From Acidobacteriota bacterium (lineage in GTDB: Bacteria; Acidobacteriota; Polarisedimenticolia; Gp22-AA2), in NCBI GenBank assembly GCA_016202915.1, contig JACQNT010000095.1:1-13414 (forward strand): a stretch of DNA of 13,414 nucleotides, read 5' to 3'. This document shows positions 1 through 6,049 of this stretch, in pieces. Within the stretch, counting starts at the first letter, position 1. Every line of letters starts with the position of its first letter. Below the pieces are notes generated by a model. The model saw only the letters and a program-made list of their open reading frames with translations. It searched no databases and had not been told where the DNA came from. The translations under genes were made by a program, and so were the position numbers.

Positions 1-51
1 CCCCTCGAAGCGGTCGAAAAAGATCCGGTCGTTCTTCTTGATGCCCAGCAT
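1..51 (-). CDS. N-terminus of a possible DUF47/PhoU-like protein (partial)
   Basis: Only 17 codons lie inside the window, reading MLGIKKNDRIFFDRFEG from an ATG at 51 toward position 1. A GGAGG ribosome binding site lies about 9 nt upstream, and a good promoter is present at 130-158, so a real gene start is likely. The short Lys-rich opening followed by an xxFFDxFE stretch resembles the start of DUF47 (PhoU-like, phosphate-transport-associated) proteins. That is recall from a very short peptide, so the family is tentative. The gene lies 103 nt downstream of the flavin reductase on the same strand but appears to have its own promoter. Confidence 0.45.
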   Translation of the reverse strand, partial: MLGIKKNDRIFFDRFEG

Positions 52-129
52 GTCCCTGCCCTCCGCCCTGACGGGCGATCCGGCTCCGCTCCCGATCGGT
101 TCGGGCGGTCGATCCGCGCGCCCGGCCGG

Positions 130-158
130 ACCCTAACCCAGCCGTCCGGCAGTGTCAA
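130..158 (-). promoter_or_regulatory. Candidate sigma-70-type promoter for the leftmost gene
   Basis: Reading the minus strand, a perfect -35 TTGACA (158-153) is followed after exactly 17 nt by TAGGGT (135-130) as -10. The -35 overlaps the TGA stop of the flavin reductase (157-155). Transcription would start near 123, giving a leader of about 70 nt before the ATG at 51. The -35 match and spacing are strong; the -10 matches consensus at only three positions. Confidence 0.5.
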
Positions 159-691
159 GCAGGTTCGCGCGCAGAGTTGCGCGCAGGCTTGCGCCGCGGG
201 CGCGGCCGCGCCCCGACCAAGCGCCGGTAGTCACCACCGAAATACAGGAGGGGGCGGCCCTCCGCCTGGCCGGCCGCTTCCACCCGCCCCACGAAAATCG
301 TGTGGTCGCCACCCGGGTGACTGGCGACGAGGGAGCAGTCGAGCCAGGCGAGGCAGCCCGGCAGGATCGGGGCGCCGGTGACCGCTTTCCGGTGCGGCAC
401 TCCCACCAGCCTGTTCCCCCGCTCCCCCGACCGCCCCGCCGCGAGATCGGCGAGCCGCCGCTGGCCAGCCTTCAGCACGTTGATTGCGAACCTGCGCTCC
501 GTCTCGATCAGGCGGTGGCTGAGGGCGTCTCTGGAGATGCAGATGAGGACGAGCGGCGGCTGCAGCGACAGGGAGCAGAAGGAACTGACGGTGATCGCGC
601 GGATGCCGTCCTCGGCGCGCGTGGTGACGATCGACACGCCGCTGGCCCAGCGTCGCATGGCGCTCCGGAGCTGTTCGGCGGTCACCGGCAT
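155..691 (-). CDS. Flavin reductase family protein (FMN-binding split barrel)
   Basis: This 178-aa protein belongs to the flavin reductase/DIM6-NTAB family, which uses NAD(P)H to reduce FMN or FAD, often to feed a monooxygenase. The family signature is visible: MRRWASGVSIVTTR near the N-terminus (about residues 12-25), then AITVSSFCSLSLQPPLVLICIS and FAINVL. The length is typical of single-domain members. The start is the ATG at 691, just before the conserved region; the frame is open far upstream but that part is antisense to the neighbouring flavoprotein gene. There is no clear Shine-Dalgarno, and a TAGTAT -10-like box ends 10 nt before the ATG, so a very short leader is possible. The C-terminal tail is Arg-rich. 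No monooxygenase partner lies nearby, so the substrate is unknown. It is divergent from the mercuric-reductase-like gene. Confidence 0.88.
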   Translation of the reverse strand: MPVTAEQLRSAMRRWASGVSIVTTRAEDGIRAITVSSFCSLSLQPPLVLICISRDALSHRLIETERRFAINVLKAGQRRLADLAAGRSGERGNRLVGVPHRKAVTGAPILPGCLAWLDCSLVASHPGGDHTIFVGRVEAAGQAEGRPLLYFGGDYRRLVGARPRPRRKPARNSAREPA

Positions 692-701
692 CGGATCGGA
701 G

Positions 702-707
702 ATACTA
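702..707 (-). promoter_or_regulatory. Candidate -10 box of the flavin reductase in the divergent intergenic region
   Basis: On the minus strand TAGTAT (707-702) lies 10 nt before the ATG at 691. The same bases read as TACTAT on the plus strand, so the site could serve either divergent gene. No convincing -35 is seen in either direction, which keeps confidence low. Confidence 0.3.
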
Positions 708-799
708 TCCCGACTCGCCGCTTCATGATCCCGCGGCGGCGCCGTGGCGTGCCGGGGCGGAGCACCGGGAGGAAGGTACGGAGAGAGGAAGGGACCGAT

Positions 800-2269
800 T
801 TGAGCCGGCCTGAGAGAGGGCAGGGGATCTACAACGTCGTCGTCATCGGCGCCGGGACGGCGGGGCTGGTGACGGCGGCCGGGACGGCGGGGCTCGGCGG
901 GCGCGTCGCCCTGATCGAACGGCACCGGATGGGCGGCGACTGCCTGAACTACGGCTGCGTGCCGAGCAAGGCGCTCATCAAGTCGTCCCGCGCGGCCGCC
1001 CTGATGCGCCAGGCCGGGCGCTACGCCCTCGACCCGGTCGAGCCGCGCGTTGATTACGGCCGGGTCGCGCGGCGGGTCAAGGAGCTGCGCGCCCGGATCG
1101 AGCCGCACGACTCGGTCGAGCGTTTCGAGGGCCTGGGGGTTGATGTCTTCCTGGAAGACGCGCGCCTCGAGTCGCCGCGCTCCGTGCGGGCCGGCGGGCA
1201 TCTTCTGAGGACGCGCCACATCGTCCTGGCCACGGGGGGCAGGGCCGCCGTCCCCGGCATCCCCGGCCTCGAGGAGGCGGGGTACCTGACCAACGAGACG
1301 GTGTTCGAGCGCGAGGACCCCCCGGGGCGTCTCCTCGTTCTGGGCGGAGGCCCGATCGGCTGCGAGCTCTCTCAGGCGATGGCGCGCCTGGGGGCGCAGG
1401 TCACCCTGGTGGATCGCGGGCCGCAACTGCTGCACCGCGAGGACCCGGACGTCGCCGAGCTCCTGCGCGCCCGGCTGGAAGGGGAGGGAGCGCGGGTCAT
1501 CCTCGGGGCGCAGGTCGAGGCGATCGTGCCGGGACGGGGCGGCCCCCAGACGGCGAGGATCAGCAGGGACGGCGATCTCCTCGAGGTGGCGGCCGACACG
1601 ATCCTGGTCGCCGCCGGGCGCCGGCCGAACGTCGAGGGGCTGGGGCTGGAGCGGGCCGGAGTCGCCTTCACCGAGCGCGGCGTGACCGTCGACAAGCATC
1701 TACGCACCTCGCAGCCGAACATCTACGCCGCCGGCGACGTCTGCGGCCCCTACCAGTTCACCCACTTCGCCGAGCACCAGGCGCGCATCGTGGTCCGGAA
1801 CATCCTCCTCGCGCCGCTTTTCGGCCTCGGGCGCGCACGCGCCGACGATCGCGTCGTGCCCTGGACCACCTTCACCGATCCGGAGATCGCGCGCGTCGGG
1901 CTGAACGAGACCGGCGCGGCCCGGTCCGCCGTCCCGATCGATGTCCACCGGATCCCCTTCTCCGATCTCGACAGGGCGATCCTGGACAGCGACGAGACGG
2001 GGTTCGTCAAAGTTCTGGCCGCGCGCGGCAGGGAGACGATCCTCGGCGCGACGGTGGCCGGGCCCGGGGCGGGCGAGATCATCCACGAGTTCGTCCTGGC
2101 GATGCGGGAGGGGATCGGCCTGTCGCGGCTGTCGTCCATGATCCACGTCTACCCGACGCTGTCCCAGGCGGCGCAGCGCGTGGCAGACGCCTACATGAAG
2201 ACGCGTCTCACTCCCGGCGCGAAACGGCTCTTCTCCCGGCTTTACGCCTGGCAGAGGAAGATGGCGTGA
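800..2269 (+). CDS. Mercuric-reductase-like FAD-dependent pyridine nucleotide-disulfide oxidoreductase
   Basis: This 489-aa protein is a class I disulfide oxidoreductase (mercuric reductase/dihydrolipoamide dehydrogenase superfamily). Numbered from TTG at 800, it shows the FAD dinucleotide fold GAGTAG (17-22), redox disulfide Cys48/Cys53 in DCLNYGCVPSK, a second nucleotide fold GGGPIG near residue 185, the second FAD motif YAAGDVC, and the C-terminal dimerisation domain with the catalytic-base motif HVYPTLS (His449). It lacks an N-terminal heavy-metal domain, and the C-terminus (RLYAWQRKMA) has no vicinal Cys pair, so true Hg(II) reductase activity is unlikely. The TTG start is preferred because AGGAAGGGA lies 5 nt before it; an in-frame ATG at 725 lacks such a site. 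The stop overlaps the GTG of the VTT gene by 4 bp. This pairing, and natural fusions of the two domains, are known in other bacteria. Confidence 0.88.
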   Translation: MSRPERGQGIYNVVVIGAGTAGLVTAAGTAGLGGRVALIERHRMGGDCLNYGCVPSKALIKSSRAAALMRQAGRYALDPVEPRVDYGRVARRVKELRARIEPHDSVERFEGLGVDVFLEDARLESPRSVRAGGHLLRTRHIVLATGGRAAVPGIPGLEEAGYLTNETVFEREDPPGRLLVLGGGPIGCELSQAMARLGAQVTLVDRGPQLLHREDPDVAELLRARLEGEGARVILGAQVEAIVPGRGGPQTARISRDGDLLEVAADTILVAAGRRPNVEGLGLERAGVAFTERGVTVDKHLRTSQPNIYAAGDVCGPYQFTHFAEHQARIVVRNILLAPLFGLGRARADDRVVPWTTFTDPEIARVGLNETGAARSAVPIDVHRIPFSDLDRAILDSDETGFVKVLAARGRETILGATVAGPGAGEIIHEFVLAMREGIGLSRLSSMIHVYPTLSQAAQRVADAYMKTRLTPGAKRLFSRLYAWQRKMA

Positions 2270-3009
2270 GCGGCCCCGGGAACGCCGCCCCGCGCGGTCC
2301 CGGCCTCGGCCGTGCGCGGAGCGCCCTGCGCTGGGGGGGGCTCTTGCTGGGGCTCGCCCTGCTCGCCGTGGCGCTCCGCACCCTGCCGATCGGCCCCTGG
2401 CTGGAGCGGCTCAGGGATCACTTCGAGGCGCTGGGCCCGTGGGGGCTGGGGCTGTTCGTCGTGGCCTACGCCGTCCTGGCGGTCCTCCTGGTCCCCGGGT
2501 CGGTGCTGACGCTCGGCGCCGGCGTCGTCTACGGCCTCGCCTGGGGAACGGCGGCGGTCTCCGCCGGGTCGACGGCCGGGGCGGCCGGGGCCTTCCTCAT
2601 CGCCCGCTACCTCGCCCGCCGGCGTGTTGAGAGCTGGGCGGCGGCCAACCCGCGCTTCGCGGCGATCGACGAGGCGGTCGGACGGGAGGGGTGGAAGATC
2701 GTCCTCCTCACCCGCCTGAGCCCGGTCTTCCCCTACACGCTGCTCAATTACTTCTACGGGCTGACCCGGGTCCGCTTCGGTCCCTACGTCCTGGCGTCCT
2801 GGGTCGGAATGCTCCCGGGGACGGTCCTTTACGTCTACCTGGGAGTCGCCGGCGGCGCGGTGGCGGAGGCCGCCTCCGGGCAGGCGGAGCAGGCGCCCCT
2901 GAAGTACCTGTTCCAGGCGGTCGGCCTCCTGGCCACTCTCGGCGTCACCCTCTACATCACCCGCGTGGCCCGCGCCGCCCTCCACGGCCGCGCGGACATC
3001 GGCGCTTGA
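2266..3009 (+). CDS. TVP38/TMEM64 (VTT/SNARE-associated) family membrane protein
   Basis: This 247-aa multi-pass inner-membrane protein starts at GTG 2266, inside the stop of the upstream flavoprotein (GTGA overlap), so the two are translationally coupled. A first hydrophobic segment (about residues 22-40) is followed by the VTT core: GPWGLGLFVVAYAVLAVLLVPG, LTLGAGVVYG, a glycine-rich helix GSTAGAAGAFLIARYLARR, LTRLSPVFPYTLLNYFYGLT, and WVGMLPGTVLYVYLG. A last helix lies near residues 222-235. VTT proteins are related to DedA and eukaryotic TMEM41/VMP1 lipid scramblases; bacterial roles are poorly defined. With the coupled oxidoreductase, a membrane-associated redox or lipid-related function is possible but unproven. 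The Pro/Gly/Arg-rich N-terminus (residues 2-20) is cytoplasmic-looking. Confidence 0.88.
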   Translation: MSGPGNAAPRGPGLGRARSALRWGGLLLGLALLAVALRTLPIGPWLERLRDHFEALGPWGLGLFVVAYAVLAVLLVPGSVLTLGAGVVYGLAWGTAAVSAGSTAGAAGAFLIARYLARRRVESWAAANPRFAAIDEAVGREGWKIVLLTRLSPVFPYTLLNYFYGLTRVRFGPYVLASWVGMLPGTVLYVYLGVAGGAVAEAASGQAEQAPLKYLFQAVGLLATLGVTLYITRVARAALHGRADIGA

Positions 3010-3034
3010 GCGGCGACTGCATCCCACCCGATGG

Positions 3035-3040
3035 TAGATT
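3035..3040 (+). promoter_or_regulatory. Candidate -10 box of a leaderless hydrolase gene
   Basis: TAGATT lies 6 nt before the GTG at 3047, the spacing expected for a leaderless transcript that begins at the start codon. No Shine-Dalgarno sequence lies in front of that GTG, and no clear -35 is visible 17 nt upstream. Confidence 0.4.
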
Positions 3041-3046
3041 GAGCGC

Positions 3047-3715
3047 GTGCAACGCCTCGAGACCCTGATCCTCCCCGGCCCGGCCGGGCGGATCGAGTGC
3101 CTGCTCAAGCACCCGGCTCCTGCAACGGCCGGCGGCGCCGCAGCGGCGATCTGCCACCCGCACCCTCTGTTCGGCGGCACGATGCACAACAAGGTCGTGC
3201 ACGCGGCGGCGGAGGCAATCGTCGCCGCCGGGATCCCGGTCCTGCGTTTCAACTTCCGCGGCGTCGGCCTGAGCACGGGAGCGCACGACAACGGGAACGG
3301 CGAGCAGGAGGACCTCGTGGCCCTTCTCGACTATCTCGCGGGGCGCTTCCCGGGCCGGCCGCTCCTGGCCGCCGGGTACTCCTTCGGCGCCTACGTCGGG
3401 CTCCGGGCCGGCTGCCGCGACCGGCGCGTCGCGGCCCTGATCGGCATCGGGATCCCGCTCACGATGGTCAACTTCGATTTCCTGCAGGACTGCGACAGGC
3501 CGCTCTCGCTCATCCAGGGCGAGGCGGATCCATTCTGCCCGCCCGGTCTCCTCCTCCCCTTTGCCGCCGCCCTCCCGGGAGGCGCCAGGGTCGCGGTGAT
3601 CAAGGAAGCGGGTCACGACTTCGCGGGGCGACTGGAGGAACTGGCGGCGCGCATCGGCGAGGCGATCCCGGATGGCCTGCGGGGCGTCGTCAGCCGTGAA
3701 GAGCGGCCCGTTTGA
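3047..3715 (+). CDS. Alpha/beta hydrolase of the COG2945 type
   Basis: This 222-aa protein is a predicted cytosolic serine hydrolase. The family signature HPHPLFGGTMHNKVV (residues 37-51) is followed by LRFNFRGVGLSTG, the nucleophile elbow GYSFG with Ser112, Asp161 in GEADPFCP, and His190 in GHDF, giving a complete catalytic triad. There is no signal peptide or lid domain. The substrate is unknown; family members are annotated only as predicted esterases or hydrolases. The GTG start is supported by the family N-terminus and by a TAGATT box 6 nt before it. It lies 37 nt after the VTT gene and could also be read from upstream. Confidence 0.85.
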   Translation: MQRLETLILPGPAGRIECLLKHPAPATAGGAAAAICHPHPLFGGTMHNKVVHAAAEAIVAAGIPVLRFNFRGVGLSTGAHDNGNGEQEDLVALLDYLAGRFPGRPLLAAGYSFGAYVGLRAGCRDRRVAALIGIGIPLTMVNFDFLQDCDRPLSLIQGEADPFCPPGLLLPFAAALPGGARVAVIKEAGHDFAGRLEELAARIGEAIPDGLRGVVSREERPV

Positions 3716-3740
3716 GAATCGCCCACTCGAATGATATGTT
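3712..3740 (+). promoter_or_regulatory. Candidate promoter of the cytochrome c operon
   Basis: TTGAGA (3712-3717) is followed after 17 nt by TATGTT (3735-3740). The -35 overlaps the TGA stop of the hydrolase (3713-3715). The predicted start near 3747 gives a leader of about 55 nt ending in AGGGAGGTGAGG (3784-3795), a strong ribosome binding site for the GTG at 3801. The local base composition is more AT-rich than its surroundings. Confidence 0.5.
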
Positions 3741-3800
3741 GGGCGTGGTCCGAACTCGGCAAACGGAACGGGGCTGTTTTGCCAGGGAGGTGAGGCGATC

Positions 3801-4145
3801 GTGATCCGGAACCTGTCCGTCGCGCTGTCACTGTGGTGCGCTTTCGGCCTGGCGCCCCTCGCCCTGGCCGCGGGCGGGGCGCAGCCGGCGGAGACGGCGG
3901 GCGACCGGGGCGTCAAGGTGTACGCGGCGCAGCGCTGCTCCATGTGCCACTCGATCGAGGGTAAGGGGAACAAGAAGACCCCCCTCGACGGCGTGGGAGA
4001 CCGGTTGAAGCGGGAGGAGATCAGGAAATACATCGTGTCGCCGCGCGAGATGAAAGCCGACACGAAGATGAAGGCGTACGCGAACCTGCCGGAGAAGGAC
4101 CTCGAGGCGCTCGTGGACTACCTGGCGGGCCTCAAGAAGAAATAG
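3801..4145 (+). CDS. Small periplasmic class I c-type cytochrome
   Basis: This 114-aa exported monohaem cytochrome has a signal peptide (about residues 1-24, cleavage near ALAA/G) followed by a compact cytochrome c domain. Haem is attached at Cys46/Cys49 with His50 as ligand (CSMCH). The likely sixth ligand is Met90 in TKMKAY, and the C-terminal helix EKDLEALVDYLAGLKKK is typical of the fold. It would be matured by the Ccm/Ccs system and carry electrons in the periplasm. The GTG start is fixed by an excellent ribosome binding site. It ends 2 nt before the DUF523 gene, so the two are probably cotranscribed, although a periplasmic electron carrier and a cytosolic Fe-S protein have no obvious joint task. 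Confidence 0.9.
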   Translation: MIRNLSVALSLWCAFGLAPLALAAGGAQPAETAGDRGVKVYAAQRCSMCHSIEGKGNKKTPLDGVGDRLKREEIRKYIVSPREMKADTKMKAYANLPEKDLEALVDYLAGLKKK

Positions 4146-4147
4146 GG

Positions 4148-4750
4148 ATGCCGACCTCCCCCGCGCGCGCGGGACGGCCTGCCCGCAGTCGGCGGCGCGT
4201 CCGCGTCGGGATCAGTGCCTGCCTGATCGGGCAGAAGGTCCGCTACGACGGTGGCCACAAGCGCGACCGCCTCCTCATGGAGACCCTCGGCCGCCGCTTC
4301 GAGTGGGTCCCCATCTGCCCCGAAGTGGAGATGGGACTGGGCGTCCCGCGGGAGACGCTGCGCCTCGAAGGGGACCCCGCACACCCGCGGCTAGTCTTCG
4401 AGCACTCCCGCACCGACCAGACGCGCCGGATGCGCGCCTGGGCCCGCTCCCGCCTCGAGGAGCTCACCCGGGAGGATCTCTGCGGCTACATCCTGAAGGG
4501 GGGCTCGCCGAGCTGCGGCCTGGAGGGGGTGCGCGTGCACCCGGCCGATGGAGGGGCGCCGGTCCCGCTGGGCACCGGGTTGTTCGCGCGGGCCCTCCTC
4601 CAGCGCTTTCCCGACCTGCCGATGGAGGAGGAAGGCGGCCTGCGCGACCGGCGGCGGCGCGCCCGCTTCGTCGAACGGGTCCTTTCCTACAGCCGCCGGA
4701 TGGACTCCACGGCCTCCGGCCGGCGCGCGCGGGCGGGCGTGGCCTCGTGA
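4148..4750 (+). CDS. DUF523 / TudS-like protein (thiouracil desulfidase family)
   Basis: This 200-aa protein carries the DUF523 core from about residue 18: ISACLIGQKVRYDGGHKRD, VPICPEVEMGLGVPRE, and YILKGGSPSCGLEGV. Three family cysteines, Cys25, Cys57 and Cys123, fit the three-Cys ligation of the [4Fe-4S] cluster described for TudS, which removes sulfur from thiouracil. Cys112 is additional. The core is normally about 150 aa; here a basic N-terminal extension and an Arg-rich C-terminal tail (RRMDSTASGRRARAG) are added, and there is no DUF1722 domain. The start at ATG 4148 follows the cytochrome stop by 2 nt. The stop overlaps the GTG of the aldo/keto reductase by 4 bp. The actual substrate is not shown by the sequence. 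Confidence 0.85.
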   Translation: MPTSPARAGRPARSRRRVRVGISACLIGQKVRYDGGHKRDRLLMETLGRRFEWVPICPEVEMGLGVPRETLRLEGDPAHPRLVFEHSRTDQTRRMRAWARSRLEELTREDLCGYILKGGSPSCGLEGVRVHPADGGAPVPLGTGLFARALLQRFPDLPMEEEGGLRDRRRRARFVERVLSYSRRMDSTASGRRARAGVAS

Positions 4751-5979
4751 GCGATCCTGAAACCCCCGGACGCGCCACTCCCGAAGCGACTCGGGCGCGC
4801 GCGGCGCGCTTCTCAGACACGCACGTCCACGGCTACGCGACGCTGGGCACGACCGGCCTCACGGTCAGCCGGATTGGCTTCGGCTGCTACCGCGTCGACG
4901 ACCGGACGCCGGAGCACCGGCGGGCCCTCGAGGCCGCGCTTGCCTTGGGGTGCAACCTCATCGACACTTCGACCAACTACACCGACGGGGGAAGCGAGAC
5001 TCTCGTGGGCGACGTCCTGCGGCGCCCGGGGCGCGGCGCTGGCGAAGGGCGCGAGGGGGTGGTCGTCGTCTCCAAGATCGGGTACGTCCAGGGCAGCAAT
5101 CTGACGCTCGCGCTGGAGCGCGAGCGGTCCGGATCGCCGTTCCCGGAGATGGTCAAATACATGGACGGATGCTGGCACTGCATCCACCCCGAGTTCCTGC
5201 GCGACCAGCTGGAGCGCTCGCGCCGGCGGCTCCGACTCGCCACGCTGGACGTCTGCCTGCTCCACAACCCCGAGTACTTCCTCTCGGACGCGCAGCGGCA
5301 CCGCGGCGGGGACCTGGAGGAACGGCGGGAAGAGTTCTACCGGCGCCTCCGCCAGGCGTTCGCCTTCCTCGAGGAGGCGGCCGACCGGGGGGGGATCGGC
5401 TGCTACGGCGCGTCGTCCAACACCGCCGTCGCGCCGCCGGACGATCCCGAGGCCACCTCCGTGGGACGGATGCTGGAGGCGGCGGCCGCCGCGGGAGGGT
5501 CGCGCCACCGCTTCCGGGTCCTGCAGATACCGATGAACCTCCTGGAGCCGGGAGGCGCGCTTGTGCCCAACACCGGCCCGGGGAACTCCCGGACGGCGAT
5601 CGAAGAGACGGCCGCGGCGGGACTCGGGGTGCTCGTCAACCGACCGCTCAACGCCATCGTCGGGAACCGGCTGCTGCGCCTGGCGGAGATCGAGGTCTCG
5701 GAGCCGCGGAGCGCCCTCGAGGAGGCGGCCGCCGCGCGCCTGCGCCGCTTCACGGCGGCGATCGGCGAGGCTATCGACCCGGTCCTGCCCGCCTCCAGGC
5801 GCTCCGAGAGCCTGTCGCGGAAGGCGATCTGGATCCTGGCCAGCACCCCCGGCGTCAGCACTGTCCTGGTCGGGATGCGCCGCGAGCCGTACGTCCGGGA
5901 CGCCATGGGGGTGCTCGCCTGGCCCCCTCTCTCCTGTTCCCTGGAGGCCTACCGGCGGCTCATAAGAGAATCAGGTTGA
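4747..5979 (+). CDS. Aldo/keto reductase family oxidoreductase
   Basis: This 410-aa NADP(H)-dependent TIM-barrel oxidoreductase is longer than the usual 320-340 aa. Numbered from GTG 4747, the full catalytic tetrad is present: Asp73 and Tyr78 (IDTSTNYTDGGSE), Lys109 (VVSKIG) and His172 (LLHNPEY). The barrel opens with LGTTGLTVSRIGFGCYRV, and the coenzyme loop near the C-terminus reads LASTPGVSTVLVGMR. Extra length comes from a 30-residue N-terminal extension, an insertion at about 113-150 containing CWHC, and inserts around 285-305. The frame is open upstream of 4747 but that part is antisense or out of frame to DUF523. The GTG overlaps the DUF523 stop (GTGA), which implies coupling. The substrate is unknown. 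It is the last gene of the cytochrome operon. Confidence 0.88.
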   Translation: MSDPETPGRATPEATRARAARFSDTHVHGYATLGTTGLTVSRIGFGCYRVDDRTPEHRRALEAALALGCNLIDTSTNYTDGGSETLVGDVLRRPGRGAGEGREGVVVVSKIGYVQGSNLTLALERERSGSPFPEMVKYMDGCWHCIHPEFLRDQLERSRRRLRLATLDVCLLHNPEYFLSDAQRHRGGDLEERREEFYRRLRQAFAFLEEAADRGGIGCYGASSNTAVAPPDDPEATSVGRMLEAAAAAGGSRHRFRVLQIPMNLLEPGGALVPNTGPGNSRTAIEETAAAGLGVLVNRPLNAIVGNRLLRLAEIEVSEPRSALEEAAAARLRRFTAAIGEAIDPVLPASRRSESLSRKAIWILASTPGVSTVLVGMRREPYVRDAMGVLAWPPLSCSLEAYRRLIRESG

Positions 5980-6007
5980 CATTGAAGGACAGTCGCCCCA
6001 ATTAGAT
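5976..6007 (+). promoter_or_regulatory. Candidate promoter of the secreted-protein gene
   Basis: A perfect -35 TTGACA (5976-5981) overlaps the TGA stop of the aldo/keto reductase. The following 25 nt are unusually AT-rich for this window and contain TTAGAT (6002-6007), but the spacing to that box is 20 nt, longer than ideal, and no good hexamer lies at 17 nt. A promoter here is plausible, with weak -10 support. Confidence 0.35.
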
Positions 6008-6017
6008 GGAGGAGGGG

Positions 6018-6045
6018 GTTCCTGCTCCCCAGGAACAGAGGAGGT
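6018..6045 (+). promoter_or_regulatory. Leader hairpin adjoining the ribosome binding site
   Basis: GTTCCTG (6018-6024) and CAGGAAC (6030-6036) form a perfect 7-bp stem with a 5-nt loop. The stem ends just before the Shine-Dalgarno GAGGAGGT (6038-6045), which precedes the ATG at 6050. There is no T-run, so a terminator for the upstream gene is unlikely. A role in mRNA stability or translational control is possible. Confidence 0.45.
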
Positions 6046-6049
6046 CATT

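Noticed and set aside
152..799. Open frame extending the plus-strand flavoprotein upstream to 152
   Set aside because: The added residues are low-complexity Arg/Pro/Ala-rich, match no domain and are antisense to a well-conserved flavin reductase; the flavoprotein domain begins just after 800.
800..2269. True mercuric reductase (merA) and a mercury-resistance locus
   Set aside because: No C-terminal Cys pair, no N-terminal metal-binding domain, and no merR, merT or merP nearby.
2242..4063. Long minus-strand frames antisense to the VTT, hydrolase and cytochrome genes
   Set aside because: Composition is typical of shadow frames in high-GC DNA, and the plus-strand proteins carry complete family motifs.
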